Notes under the pieces: generated by a model
What the model was told of the DNA's origin: nothing
The model's input: the letters and a program-made list of their open reading frames with translations, nothing else
Database searches by the model: none
Origin: Pratylenchus scribneri
Taxonomy: Eukaryota > Nematoda > Chromadorea > Rhabditida > Pratylenchidae
Length of the DNA stretch: 64,000 nucleotides
Reading direction: 5' to 3'
NCBI GenBank assembly: GCA_030063045.1
Contig: JAQSEB010000233.1
Span: forward strand, 267,819 to 331,818
Part shown: one piece after another, positions 30,086 to 44,319 of the stretch
Layout of the letters: each line of letters begins with the position of its first letter
Numbering within the stretch: position 1 is the first letter of the stretch
Made by a program: the position numbers and the translations under genes

Positions 30086-30745
30086 AGATGAACGAATTAT
30101 GAATTTTGCAAAATGCACTTCACATTTATTCGAAAATTGTCATTCAAAATTTAATTCCAAAATAATTTCCCGCAACATGGATAATGCAATGTTGGCATCA
30201 ATGAAGACTTTGATGGCATCTTTGGCCGATAAAATATACCAAATTGATTTATGCAAAGATGGCAATTGAATAATTTTGATCGACTATTCCCTGGCACTCT
30301 TGAAAATGCTCAATTTCTTGTATTATATGATGAATCATTGAAGGACATTGATATTATTCTGAATTGGTTGAAAAAACATTCAAATATTGGAAAACAAAAA
30401 ATTATTCAAATGAGTCCTATTCAAAAATTTATTGATGCTTTGATTAATGACATTAAAAAGGTAAGTCAAAAATTTAAATTTTTTTTAACAATTTTAAAGG
30501 AATTTATCGACTCAAATTTGCCTTCAATTTTTCTTATTGGTTTTCGACCACACAGCAGTAATATCCAATTATTTAGGCTGGAAAATGAGCGAACTGAAAT
30601 TCTAAGATTATATCACCTACGTGAATATTGCTATTTGGCTCTTTACCCAAAAGGGGAAGGACATTGGACAGAAGAAGGTCGGAAGAAAATGGAATTTGGC
30701 CATGGAAAGCCAATTCTTCAAACATTGAAATTTTCTCATAAATAA
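30086..30745 (+). pseudogene. host gene cut off by the LTR (tylenchid F-box-associated-like family, tentative)
   Basis: From the LTR edge an open frame reads DERIMNFAKCTSHLFENCH and runs to a stop near 30270. A second frame from 30251 gives NNFDRLFPGTLENAQFL and continues across an intron (about 30461-30500) to a TAA at 30743-30745, ending WTEEGRKKMEFGHGKP. Both parts look coding, so the gene lacks its 5' end and has a shift near 30255. LFPGTLENAQ followed by an ERTEILRL and a GHWTEEGRK-type segment recalls a large family in cyst and root-knot nematodes, some of whose members have F-boxes; this match is from memory of the pattern and is tentative. The missing 5' part is not found left of the element. 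Confidence 0.55.
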
Positions 30746-32138
30746 AATTAAGAAAATTATGTTTTTTTCATTCTTCGCATAAATTGCATTAAAATTTTAA
30801 AATAAATAAAAAATGCAATATTACAGATACAGACTACATAAATCAACCACAGGGCAATCGTCGAAGTTATGGACCACCCATAAAATTATTCAAAAAAAAA
30901 TATATTAAGAAATTCTTGCGGTAATTTCTAAAATTTTGATTACAATTTAAACAAAAGAAATAACTCGTCGAAAAAAAACACTTATTAAACAAATTTTGCT
31001 GATAAAAATTTTTTTTATGAATTTTGAACAAAATATTTAAGAAAAATTTAAAAATTGTTATTATTAGGTTACCGAATTAATTTTTTCTTTGTAGCCAATT
31101 TTACATTAATTCCTCTTTTATTATTTTTTTAATTTAATTTTTAAAATTTTGTAGAAGTTGTTCTCATCATTATTTTTGTTAGAAAAGAGATAAAAAGAAA
31201 GCTTTTAATTATTTGAATGGCGAAAAAAGTTTATAACTTGCAAAAAATATTTAAAAAATTATTAAATATGCATATAAATAATATTTTTCAGTCCTTTATC
31301 CTTTTCATATTCATTTAAGCTAAACACTGAAATTGGCACATAATAAATATGAAAAGTCCATAAATTGGGTCAATAAACGAATAGCATTGTTTAAAAATTG
31401 ACCCGAGGCAATTTCCCAAACATTCTGAAATACAATTAAAAAATATAAAATTCCATTCACAGCTTATCATATGCAATTGAATGGTGATGTGATGAATGAA
31501 TTGACTTATTCAAATTAAGATACACTCGAACATTTGCCTAATAAACACTTGTTTAGGTAAGCATAGCATGACAGATGACACTCGGCATTGATGGATATTA
31601 ATTTTTTTTCATTAATGAAAAAAATGCATTCATTTCTTACTCATCTACCAATATCAAAGAAAATTTACACAAATTTATTTGACGCATTTTCCCAATTCAA
31701 TTCCATAAATAATTTCTTCTCCGTCATCATTTGACCTCATTTTTCATTTAGCTTACTTATATTTATTTTTGGTAGGCTATCAACCAAATGTTCTTCATAT
31801 TCATATCAAAAAATTCAAATATAGCTTATTGGTTTCCATTTTTCTTCATCAAAATTGCTCAAAGAATTATAATTTTCAAATATCTGCTTGAGGCATTTTC
31901 CCATCAATTATTTTTACAATTTTAATCTCCATTTGAGGTCGGTAGTATCTCTTTCAATAAAATAATTCTCCTATTTTGCCCACTAATATTTCCTAATTCC
32001 TTTCCCATGCAAAAATTCCCTCTTTCAATGATTTCACACTGAAAATTCATTTTAATCATATTTATTAATTAATTTTCCATTTTTAATAACAGGGAAATTT
32101 TTTTAATTCAATAAATTCAAAATTAATAAAAATTTGAA
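30746..32138. other. 1.4 kb without a gene
   Basis: Highly AT-rich spacer between the truncated gene and the SPRY gene. I see no coding exon, RNA gene or clear repeat. The last about 150 bp should contain the SPRY gene promoter. Confidence 0.4.
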
Positions 32139-34086
32139 ATGGATAAAATGAATAATAATCAACAGAATAACGACAAATTGATGAAGGAAAATGAGAAATT
32201 GAAAGAGGAAATGGCGAAGAAGGATCAACAAATTGGTATAATGAAGGAGGAAATCACAAAATTACAAGAAGAAAATCAAAGATTGAAAGATCTAATGACA
32301 AAAATAAAAAATTCGTGCGAAAAGGTAGCCAAAGATATGAATTTGGGAAAAATAATTTATAAAAAAATAATTTCAGTCAAAATCATCAATTTACCGTCGA
32401 TCATTGCCAGCCGAATTAATGAATGAATTGTTCGGCTCATTATCGTTTGAGAATGCTTATTGTCTTCTAGCTAAAATGCCAAATGGCCTTTTGGCAAGAA
32501 ATGTGCAAAAAATTACCAATGCCCTTAAAATAGTAAATTTAATTTTACATTAATTTTTTGACTCCTCTCTCAGATAATGAAAGGCAACAAATGGAATAAA
32601 GATGATTGTGGATCGAAATTAGCAATTTCTGAAGATGGACTTTCTTTGAAACATAATATTGGCCCAAGTGGTAAATTTTATAAAATTAAGAAAATTTTTC
32701 AAATAAATTTTTTTTTACCTATTTTGAAGGATTTAATCGCGTTCGTGCCATTTGGCCAATTCCAGGATTAAATTTTCTATCGACAAATATGCCACTAATA
32801 ATGTCCTATTATGAAGTGCAGATACTCGCCAAACAAATGTAAATTTAAAAAAATTTAAAGTATTTATTTTATTTAAAAATGATTAATAATAAAATTTATT
32901 TGCCCATAGAATTAAATAAGAAATTATTGATTTATATTTGATAGTTTATAATAAATATGAATAATATAAATGAGAAATGATTAATTTATTGATAATTGAT
33001 GATAAAATCATCGAACTATTTTTCGAGTTAAATAATCATCGTTAAAATGAAATTCAATAAAAAATGAAATAGTCTACTCTTTTTATCAGATTAGTTAATT
33101 TCACTTTCAGGAATTTGTAGGTTTAGATATATTCTTAAGCTTAAGTTATGCAATTTCTAGTCAGATCTTATAATCAATAAATGGCAAATTTAATGATAAT
33201 ATTGATATTAACGTCAATAAATTCTTGCATTTTTGCCCAGTATTTACGGCATTGCCTTTGGTTTCTATTCTCGCGAAGTTCCGCATGACGGGGATTGGCG
33301 ACATAGAAAGGGGAATAATTCATTAGGAATAAATTGCAAAAGAGTAATATGGATTGATGGATCCACATTCAAATTCGGAAATGGTTATGGCGAATATTTC
33401 GGAGATGCCAGTTGTGGATATTTCATAAATGGAGATGTGATTGGCATTGGCATAATCTATTATCCAGCAAATTTATCAATGCATTGCTTTACAACATGCA
33501 ATGGCGAATTGTTTGGTAAAATAATATAATAGAAAAATATTAAAAAAAATACATAATAATAATAATAAAAATAGAGCGAATTTGGTACCAAATTAATTTA
33601 TAGCTTAAAGTTTAAAAAATTGATACTAAGTTCTAGTTTGATGAATTGATTAGAAAAAAATTATTAATTTGATTGGTAATTGAAAAGAAATATGGAAATT
33701 TCAAATAAGACCAAAAAAGATGCTACAATAAGATTCCAAGCTTTTATTTTTAGACTAAAATTTTCTGGCCCAATATGTTTTCTACAAAAATATAAATAAA
33801 TCCATTGGAATTAATTTTTTTTTAATAATAGCTTAAAAATTACTGAGACATTGACCAATGCGTTAGGGTTCGAAAAATATTTAAATTTATATAATTTTAT
33901 TTTTTCAAAAAATATAAAGTAAATATGAAAAATAATTCAAATTTAGGTAAGGGTGAATTGCCCTCAAAATTCGCCAACATTGAACTTTTTCCGGCCTTCA
34001 CTTTGTACAATGTAGGAGAATCAATCCGCGCCAATTTTGGGAAGGAAAAATGGCATTTCAAACAATTCAATAAACTCCTCCAATGA
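32139..34086 (+). CDS. SPRY-domain protein with N-terminal coiled coil (320 aa)
   Basis: Six exons, 32139-32324, 32377-32532, 32574-32670, 32730-32838, 33241-33515 and 33947-34086, join in phase to 320 residues. Residues 1-62 form a Lys/Glu/Gln coiled coil (LKEEMAKKDQQIGIMKEEI). Residues about 63-113 have an F-box-like pattern (SLPAELMNELFGSLSFENAY), a weak call. Residues about 115-310 form a SPRY/B30.2 domain: YYEVQI, then IAFGFYSREVPHDGDWRH, DASCGYFINGDVIGIGI, TCNGELFG and a final ELFPAFTLY strand. SPRY domains bind partner proteins. No signal peptide is present, so this is not a secreted SPRYSEC effector as it stands; it looks cytoplasmic. If the F-box-like part is real it could be a substrate receptor of a ubiquitin ligase. 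Confidence 0.85.
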
Positions 34087-34868
34087 TTTGGGAAAAGATG
34101 AAGAAAGAAGAAACCATCATTGTTGAATTAAATCGTTAATCAAGCATAAAGAAATTATAAAATATTTTTTATTTCATTATTCAATATAATCAAATTTTGA
34201 ATACCTTGAAAATGATTTCATATAGTTTAATTAAATCATTTAGATTGGACCCTAGCCATTATTGTTAGAACTTTTAAGAAGCTTCAGGGAGCCACAATAC
34301 AATTGCGCGAAGGGCCTTTTCCATACTGGTATTTACAGTTTTTTCAGTGATTAGGATATCAATTTAAATGATATTTGTCAAATTTATGGATAAAAAAAAT
34401 TAATTTAACTTCAACTAATGATTTTGATGATTGCTATAGGCTACAATTCGGGGATATTTATAAAATATATGTGCTGATAAAAATCAAAAGAAGGAAGTAA
34501 GATCAAAAACCCATAACTATATTTGAATCTATTGTTCACAATTTAGACAATTAATTATAAATTTAATTCATTTTAGTGAAAGAATTTGGACATTTTTCTT
34601 TCTTATTTTTAAATTTTCCATATTCATTTTTTTCTTTCTTATTTTTTGAAGTCCAGCCTCTAGTATAAAAAAATGTATTTTTGGTGTCGGGATGGATGAA
34701 AAATGGAATTTCCCCATTCCTATTCAAATGGTCATCTAATTTTTTGATTCATTTTTGTACGCGCACCATTTGGATGATGAAGATGCCGAAGAAAATGTGA
34801 AACATCATTGGAAAAACATTTAACGCAAACTCCTTCGCCTCACATTTTCCCCTCTCCATTCCGATCCG

Positions 34869-34876
34869 TATAAATA
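34869..34876 (+). promoter_or_regulatory. TATA-box-like sequence
   Basis: TATAAATA followed about 30 bp later by a pyrimidine-rich CCAGTCCTCTCTCATC, the usual spacing to a start site. The sequence on both sides is less AT-rich than usual here. No gene is recognised downstream, so this may belong to a non-coding transcript. Confidence 0.3.
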
Positions 34877-35999
34877 CATTTTCTACTTCCAACCAGCCAG
34901 TCCTCTCTCATCGATGCAACCTTTTAAATTTTCCTTCCAGCCGCCGAGCCTTCGGCGATTGGTCAACGCGATATTTTTGAAGAGAGTCGAAAGGGCGGAG
35001 CAGAGGGAATATTCAGAAGGGTGAAGGAAAATGGTTGAAGAAATGGCAGTTGGGAATATTTCATCTGACAGAAAGAAATAAAATTAAATGACAATTTTTG
35101 GATGGTAATGGTATTTTCGGAAGTAAAATTGGTGCAATAATACATTTGGAAATAAATGCAAAAAAATATTAGTCACCAAATCATTAGTATTTCTCTCTTC
35201 CATCAAATTAACCAATTTGATGGGAAAAATACATTTTCCATACATAATCTCCGATTAATTTTTTAATAATTTAGATTCATACATTTTTTTATTCAAATAT
35301 TTTCATTTTAATTTTTATTATAAAAAATTAATTTACGATTTTCTAAATTTTTGCTACATTTAAAATTTAATATTCATTTTTTAATTTGTAAATTTCCCCT
35401 TTACATTTTCCATTTATCTTAGAAGATCATTTTAGGCCTAAACCAAAATGAGCAAAATATAACAATTTAATTTTCGTTTTTTTTTCTACCCATTATCACA
35501 TTTTCCCAATTCCCATTTTAATTTGATTTCTGAAAGGCTAATAATCTTTTTTAAAAAATATATTTTCTGATTTTTTAATTATTTCGATAAATTAAAAATA
35601 GATTAAATTTCATTTTATATGGGGCTTCTTTTTTCATTTATTTCCGAATTTATTTTAAGTCAAATAATCAAAAGATTTTTTAATAATGTTTTTTTTTTTA
35701 ATTTTAAAATATTTCGTTCTTTCGGCCATCCGTCAATATTATATTAATTTCATACAAAATAAAGAAATTTATCTTTGGAAAATAATAAAATTTTATGAGT
35801 TTGAAAAAAATCCAAAAAAGATATCGAATTTTTCAAGAAATTTTTATTAAGATATTTCTGAATTCCTATCAAATTTTTTATTTATTGACAATAAACTTGA
35901 AATTTATTATATAATTGAAAAAATAAAATTCTATCAGAAAAATCAAAATAAATTATTTAAAACATTTATTATTTTTTAAAATTTAAAATTTATTAATAC

Positions 36000-36480
36000 A
36001 AGGCCAGCTTAGTCTATCCGCTTGCCTCTAAATTTTCAACAGGAGGAAGGAAATTGCGCGGCTGTCCTCAAAATGAATTTTAGTTTGAATTTAAGAAGAC
36101 AAATTAATGGGAGCAACGGTTGTTGAAAAGAAGATACAAATCGCCGTAGGAGGTGGTTGTCTTGTCATTTGGGATGGGAAGGTTATTTAACCTTTTACCT
36201 GATGAGGGAGAGGGGAAGATGGAAAAAGTATTAGGAAGTTAGGAAGAGGAATGAGGAATTGAAGGAGGAGGATGAGACGAGAAGATGGCGAGCTGGAGAT
36301 AACCTCATTTTTGCCTCAAAATTTTTGTGCTCATTTGACCATATTTGACATTGTCTGCGCTGGCTGACGGAGAATGAGGTGGGAAGTGGTGGACGGAGTG
36401 GAGGGTGGTGCTGTCGTTATGGGCTGTTGCTGACAACCAACTAATTTACCTCATCAGTTCAATTCAATCTTCCAGCCGGC
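36000..36480. other. GC/GA-rich island
   Basis: About 480 bp with clearly higher GC and strong purine bias (GGAAGAGGAATGAGGAATTG near 36240, GGGAAGTGGTGGACGGAGTG near 36385). It has no long reading frame. A regulatory region of one of the neighbouring genes is possible. Confidence 0.35.
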
Positions 36481-38951
36481 AGAAGCCATTTCCCCCCATT
36501 TTCATGCATTTAATTTGCACTATACCACTTAATTCAAATTAATTTAATAAAATTCTTATTTCTAGTCTATTTTCAATCCCATAATTTCAAGTCTATAAAT
36601 CATTTTCAAAATTTCCATTTTTTACTATCAACTATCAAGTAGCAAGTTATTAACATTACCCTACAATATATAATGTTCGAAAAATATTCTACTAAAATTT
36701 TTTCATTAAATATAAATTAATGAATCATAAAATAGGTAGTAGCATTAATTTTAGGCTTCAGACAATTTCCAAAGAGCAATATACCAAAGGAATTAAAAAT
36801 TCATAGTCCAATTAAATAAAATAAAATGCCTTAATTGGTCATTTTGCACGAAAGAATATGCAGAATATTCCAATTAAAAAAATTTACCACAATTTATTGA
36901 TTCCCTTTCGATTAAAAAAAGTAATTCTTTTTATTTTTGTTTTTTTTAACGAATATTTATTCATTAACAATCAAAATTTTAGAATTTACTTAAAAAATAA
37001 TTATTAAATATACCTGCAGATGTCGAATTATTTTATGAGTTTAAAAATAATTTTAAATTTTTTATTTTGACCATTTACAAATTGTGTTTAAAAAAGGGTT
37101 CCCATTCCCACATTGTTTTTAATTAATCTGGAATTAATTGTTTCACTAAACGTTTAATTAAAATAAAATTAATAATTTAATTATTCGAAATTGTGATCCA
37201 CCAATCAAATTCTTTACAATTTTATTGCTGGGAAAATAATCTTTGAATAAAATAAAATAAGAATGAAAAACTGTAGATGATGGTTGTGTCATCAAAAAAT
37301 TTACTTATTTTTTCTAGAATATATAAAATTGCCTGGCGCAAAAATGAAAGCACATTTTTTAATCTCATGGCATCATATCTAGACAAAAAAAAAATGCGGG
37401 TAAAAATATTTTTGTGGCGCTAGGAAATGTTTGGAAATGACAACTCTGATGGACGGACAAAGTCCACCAATAAATTTTATTTGGCATCACTAAAGATGGG
37501 AGGAAATTTATGCGATGAATTTGGCTAAAGGCATCAAAAAAAATTTGAATATATTTATTTAGTTTGATAAATGGACTCCTTCCTACCTTTATCAAAAATT
37601 AACTTTGAATGATAAAAAAATATGAATATGTCCATCAACAGTAGGTCATTCCAATTTTTATATCCTCAACTGTACATTCTATATAATATATGCCTATAGT
37701 TGATCTTAAAATTTAAATATTAGTAAAATTTCCATCTAAAAATTTGAAAAAATTTCTCCAAATTCGAAATTATCTGCAAAATTCAGATAAAAATAATAAT
37801 AATAAAATATGAAATAAATTCCATAAATAATATTCCGTTTTCGTCACATTAAAAAATCATAAATGAATTAATTGACAATTTATTCAGTAAAAAGTTACGA
37901 AAAGAAAATTCAGCTATTTTTATAAAAGAAAAATCAATTTGAGTGAATCCCTTATAATAGAAAATTGCAAAAACTTTTTATGTAAAAGCAGAAAGCACAA
38001 GCACATCCTTGATCCATCCTTTTTTGGTAGATTACTGTAAACAAAATTATTATTTATGTAATTTTTTAAAAAATTTTTTTAGTAACTTTTGGATAAATCC
38101 TTACTTTCCAATAAGGTTAAATATATTTAAAAAAGACATTATTTTTTATTAGCCTATAAAAAATTTGCATTATATTTTAATATAAGAAAATAAGAAAAAG
38201 GATTTTCAATTCAAACTCAATTCGCAGATTGTTGGTTTTCGAATAAGAAGACTTCCTATTTTATTTTTAGTCGCCACTCTAAAAAATCATCAAAAAATTC
38301 AATCAGAGTAATTCTGTTGACCCTTGACCTCTAAAACAAAGTACAAAGATCGGTACAAACTATTACTTATAAAAACTACATATACAGTATGCACTTTTAA
38401 TGGCACTGTGTCTGTTTATTATTGCAAATTTTGGTAAATCTTTGGTTTTTTAACAAATTATTGCCAAAATAAAATTTCAAAAATTTTTATGGCCAATAAC
38501 CCTAAAATAATTTAAATTGACTAAAATTTTAGTATTTTATGATAATCAAAATTATTTTTTATACTGGGTCAAATTATTTTTCATTTAACCCCCCTCATGT
38601 TAATAAATAATCCGCGAATGTTACACATCATTCATGATGAATCATGATTAAAAATGATTTCTACTTTAGAAATTTCGTAATTTTTGTGTCATCACATTAT
38701 TAATATTCTACCAATCAGTAAATAAAATACATATTTATAGGTAGTGTATTCATTTCATTTTGGTAGAAATCCTTCTGCTCATCAGATGAAATGATTTGAA
38801 TCATTTTAACAATCTGAAAATTTTTATTTGAAAATTAAATATTTTCTTCCATTAAATTCATCAACAACATTTTATATTTTTACCATCATAAGTATTCTTC
38901 CAAGGCCACTACTAATAAAGAATTTATATGCCATCAATTCAATTTGAATAA

Positions 38952-41900
38952 ATGCCAGCCATAATGGAAAATCTAAATTCATTTTCCACTGGTTCTACCA
39001 CAACATTTGGTAAACCATCAAAAGCAATGGAATTTCGACAAAAAGCTCCAATTGAAGTGAGTTTTCGAGGGAATTTTATTTATAATATTATAGTTAAAGT
39101 TTAATAATATTATTTTCTTAAAAATTCAAGCTAAGTAAATCTGCCTGTACCTCTACCACAATTTCTGTTACTGAGCAATTTTTCGGGCCACAAGCATTCG
39201 AATGCTCTAAAAATTTTTTAAAAAATTTTTTTAAATTTATGAAAAGTACAATTAATTTATAAAATATAAGTGACTTTTCTTCAAAAAATTCAAGTTTTTG
39301 CACTCGCTCAAAGACATATATTAAAAAAACCCTGATTTCGTATAAGGCAAAATTATAGCGGACGGTATATCATTTATCCCCTGGATAAATTTATTTCTTG
39401 CTTAGAATTATCGTATTAAAGAGAATATAGTCCATATACTTAAATGCCTCACTGAAATATTATCCATAATAAATTTGTTAAAGCTTTTGTAAAAATTGGC
39501 CTACCATTTCTTTCTATTTCTTTATCTAAAAATTCATAAAAATTTCAGCCTCCCACCTCATCAGCAGCATTCATTACTTCTTCAATTTCAAATGGGCATC
39601 AGAATGCCAATGGCAATGAGAGTATCAGCAAATTGTTGTTTGCCCCCACCATGGCTAATAATAATTCCGCCTCCTCCGTTTCTCCATCCTCTTCCTCGCC
39701 TTCTTCCTCTGCTTCATCCGTCCCTACTGTACAACAACAAAATGTTGGCATTTCACCGTTCAATTTTCTGCCCTCATTTGGAGCAGCAGACCTCCAAAAA
39801 ATAATTGCCCGAAATTTTGAGGATCAAATTCGTCAAAATGCTCAATTCAATCAGTTGTTATTACTTGAAGAAGAGGAGAAGCAACGCCGAAAGCAAGCAT
39901 TGCTCTACAATAAAACAATTAGTATATTGGAATATTTTTAATTTTATTATTTTATAATAATTTTAATTAAAGGCCATGAGAAGCGAAAATTCACACCGCC
40001 CATTTCTGATTTCATGGTGCTGGAGGTTTTGAAGCGAAAAAACTATTTGGTTGAACATAACACAAGCAGAGTGAGTTAATTTAATTTTTATTTTTAAAAA
40101 TTTTGAATTTAGAAAATAAATTTCAGGCGAAACAATTTATAATTCTCTTACTATATTTTTTCAGAAATTGTCAATTTTTTTTTTATAAATTGGAAAAGCC
40201 CTCTCTGATTTATATGGAATACATATTTATATGTTATTTGTTGGTGTAATCTATATAGAGTTTTGAGTACTTAAAATTTATGATTTTTGTACTTTTAGTA
40301 GAGATTTTATTTAAAATATTATAGCATTTTTTTGGTAAAAATTGAAAAAAAAAAAATTGAAAATTGCTTACTTAGAAAATATTGGCAAATTTTTCTTATT
40401 TTGGTATTTTTGTATCATATAAATATTAAATATTTTCTCTTATAATATAAGCAAAAATTATATAAAAAAAACTAAAAATTTTTGTAAAAAAATAAAAATA
40501 TTTTAATTAAATTTATTTAATAATTTTAAAAATTTTTAGGATTTAAAATTTTCGGAAGAAAAGCGGAAAGCTTGGGAAACAGTGCGAGATTTATTAAAGG
40601 AGCGATTTGCCGGTTTTACAATGGGCATTGAAAACATCAAATCGCATTGGCGCTATCGAAAGCGAAAAGTGACAGATGCAGCCAATGAAATACGAGGGTA
40701 AAATTGATATTGAAATATTTAAATTTTTAATATTATTTTTTACAAAGTTTATTAGTGTTTAAGTTTATTGTTAGCCTTAAGCTAATACAAAAATTTTCCC
40801 AAATTTTTTAATAAGTAAATACCCTGAAAAAATGCAAATTTTCGACACAAAAATTTTGTACGTAAATTACTAATTAACATTCTTTCTTATTTTTCAAAAA
40901 AAAATTTAATTTTAAAGTATTAAACACGAATTTTACTTTATTTAATAGATATTAGACTATCATGTTAATAAAAATAAAAAATATGCCAATAATTTAAAAT
41001 CCGACCTAATGTAAAATTGGCATTTTAATTTACCAAAATAATGTCTTTTAAATTGGAAGAAATTTAAGGATTTTTCTGCTCAATAAATATCCATTAGGTA
41101 AAATTGTTTTTCCTATTGAATTAGATAATTTTGAAAATTAATAATTTTTTGAAAATGTATTTAATCGATATTAATTTTCAGCCCAGATATTGAGGACAAA
41201 TTGCGCGAAAAACTTGGAAATGATGTGGATTTTCGTATCTATTTGGAATTAAAAACCTCAAATATGTTGGACAATTTTGATGATGATTCGCCGCTGGTAT
41301 TTATTTTTTTTTTTAATCTAAAAATAGGGAAAATGTGGGAGCTGGGAGCAAAATTTTTGCTAAATTTTATTACCGTATATACTCTTTTATTTTTGCATTC
41401 TCTATTAATTAGTAATTAGTAATTACTTATCTTCGTCTTTGAAGAGATATAGTCCCTGGCAAAGTGAATTTTAAAAATTTTCCATTTCTTTAGTTCTCTA
41501 AAGCTAACAAAAAATCGGCCATAATTTGTTCAAAAAAATATTCACAAACTAACCAGTTAGACTCTCTAATTTTCCCAATTTTTGAGGGTTTGGAAAGTAT
41601 TAAAAGAATATACGCGGTAAATTATACAAAGAAAAGTAGAATTTTTTGAGGCCATATAAATTTGCAAGAAAAAAACGTTTACTTCTTAATTCTAAAGTTT
41701 AAAAATAAGGCAAGTAATATGTTAAATATGAGATTAAGCTACATTGATTAAGAAGCGTATGTTATTTTATTATTATGTTTTATGCTCTCAATAATCACTT
41801 TTTTGACAAACCAAATTAATAGAATTTTCATAAATTTTAGCCAAATTATTTAATATCTTCGCACATGCCATAATGTTTATCATATGATTCCCTAAACCTA

Positions 41901-44319
41901 GCTGAAAAATATTTACCTAGTTTGTCAATATAAAAAGCAAAAATTTAATTAATTATATTTTAAAATTTTTACCTACCTCATTCAGATGCCATTGGCCAAT
42001 GCCAACAATATGGAGGATGATGATGGCACAATGAATTTTTCCAATAGTGCCTCATTTCCATTGCAATTTGAAGGACAATATCAAAAACAGTCACAAAATG
42101 ATCAATTGGCCCAATTATTGAAGAACAATTCATCGGCACCGGCATTGTTCCCTGGAAATGGTAGAAATTAATTAAATTAAATTTAAATGGATAAATCCAA
42201 TAATCAATTTTTGGGTTTAGAAGGGGAAAAAGAATAATTTTAAAAAAATTTTAAAATTACGATACGAAGAGTGAAGGTAAATTTTTTATCGTAAAATGAT
42301 TTGCTCATCCATTTTATTGAAATTTAAATACTCATTTACTCACTGATTGATAAGGAAAAAGAAACATACCCCTTACTTTCTCATTGCTCCGGGCCATTTC
42401 GTTGGAGCTTATTTTCTTTTAATTGGTATTGGTACTGTTGCCGTTTCAAAATTTTTTTCCCGCTTAAAATATTTTATCCATCAAAATGAATAATTGGGTC
42501 GGTTAGCAAAATGGCTTTTTTACAATTTTGCCCCCACATTTCCATATTAAATATGTCTTCTTCGATTATTTGCCTAGGGCAAAAAAGCATTTGAATAATT
42601 AATCAAAAAACAAATCCAAATCAAAATATTGCCCTAAGTGGGTACAGTCACTTTTCAGCCATTTATTGGGACCATCAAATGCCGCAGTTCAGAATTTGGA
42701 TTAATTTACTGAATATTCAATGGTGGTTGAAAAAGGATTTGAATTCATTCCTTTGATTTTGAAACGTATAAAAGTTGGATTGGAATGTAAAAAATTTTCC
42801 GTTTTTAAACAGCGGATAAATTAATTTTATATTTAGTAAGACCGTAAAATCTACAGTTCTCGTTAATTAGCATTCTATTTAGAAAAAATAATTATTTATG
42901 ATATTAATTCTAAAGGGTTATCGAGATCAGAGAATCCACATAAGCATTTTTTTTTTGAACTCAGCAGAGCTTGTTTTCATTAACGGTTTAAAAATTCTAT
43001 TACATCTAATCAAATAAAGAGATAAAAGGTATAATGAGAAATAAAAATCTTAAATCGGTTTTGTATTTATTCAGAGAGTGTCTTTACAGATCAAAATAAA
43101 ACCAATCCTATCTTTGGATTTTGATGCTATAAAACAAAAAAAAAATAAAAATTATTTATTTAAAAGAAATTAACAAACGGCAATTTAACCGCTTTGTATC
43201 AGATTCTAAATTGATTTTCATTTTTTTTTCAGTACCTTCACCATTGTTGGATTTCTTTAAATTACAACAAATTAAACAAATGACTGACATGAATTTCAAT
43301 GCAAATTTGCCGAAAATTGAGAACAACCATCATCATCCAATTGGCCAACAAAATGGACAAATAATGTTCGATGGAGGACGAAAACGAGCCGCCGAAGTGA
43401 ATGCAAATTTGGGATTAGGCCAAAATGGAATTCACAATGGCCAACCACCAAAAATGCATAAAAATGATGGTGGCATTGTCAAGGAGGAAAATGGTGACAG
43501 TAATGATGAGGAAGAAGAGGCCTTGATTATTGATGAAGATGGAACAACAATGATGGAATGCACCAATCAAATTGAGGGACAACAAAAGGTTGAGGAAAAT
43601 GTGGTGAAGGTCGAAAATGCAGTGCCCATGGAAATGAACGGACAAATCAATGCACTTATTCAGGTGAAGAAAAAAACTAGAATTATTCAAATTCGGTTTT
43701 TGAAAAATGTCGGTTTTCGGTTTCACTTTCTCCTATTTTCGGCTATTTTGGACAAACTTTATTACTCCCGTTTGAAATTTCATCAATCTCAAACTGAATT
43801 TGAAAATTTTTTAAAAAGTTGCTAATTTTTGCTATAGAGCATAATAACAAAAATACATCATTTATTACATTTTTAGGAAATTTCATTTTAATGAACTATA
43901 TTTAATTCGAAAATTAAAAGATTAATAAGCCATTTAAAAATAAAAAATTAATCTAAAAATATTTTATTTCTATATGTCCCCATTTTTTGTAAAACCCTAA
44001 CATGTGAAAGTAATAAATATAATTTGGTACCTATTTTAATTTTAATTAATTTTCAAAAATAAAAAGAAGGACAAATTTTTTTTTGTCATTTTTCACCAAA
44101 TCTATCAAAGCAAATCCTATTGTACATAAATATTTCAATCATTTAGTAAAATTCATTTTTTTAAAAATTTAGGCCCAAATTGAGGCGGCAAACGCACAAA
44201 AGGAATTGGCCAATTTGCAAAAGTCAGCCACCGTCGAATGGTACAAAGCAGCAAAAAACATCAATGAAATGATTCCAAAATTGGGAGCAGCCATTGAGAA
44301 ATATATGAAGGAGGAATAA
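38952..44319 (+). CDS. SANT/Myb-like nuclear protein (533 aa)
   Basis: Eight exons, 38952-39056, 39549-39921, 39973-40070, 40540-40697, 41182-41296, 41986-42160, 43233-43663 and 44173-44319, join in phase to 533 residues. Residues 1-125 are Ser/Asn-rich and disordered, and 125-160 are a Glu/Gln/Arg helix. Residues about 163-245 form a Myb/SANT-like DNA-binding domain related to the zeste-type family: KFTPPISDFMVLEVLKRK, KAWETVRDLLKERFAGF and IKSHWRYRKRKV, with spaced tryptophans. The middle is rich in Asn, Gln and Met, with an acidic patch (DSNDEEEEALIIDED). The last about 50 residues are a coiled coil (AQIEAANAQKELANLQK), suggesting dimerisation. Introns of up to about 1 kb contrast with the tiny ones in the Maverick block. 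A sequence-specific transcription or chromatin factor is the likely role; targets are unknown. Confidence 0.82.

Larger units (their letters stand above)
34087..38951. other. 4.9 kb without a supported gene
   Basis: AT-rich spacer between the SPRY and SANT-like genes. It holds a promoter-like TATAAATA (34869-34876), a short GCCGA/TCGGC hairpin near 34943, and a GA-rich island at 36000-36480. No coding exon that I would defend is seen. Confidence 0.45.
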
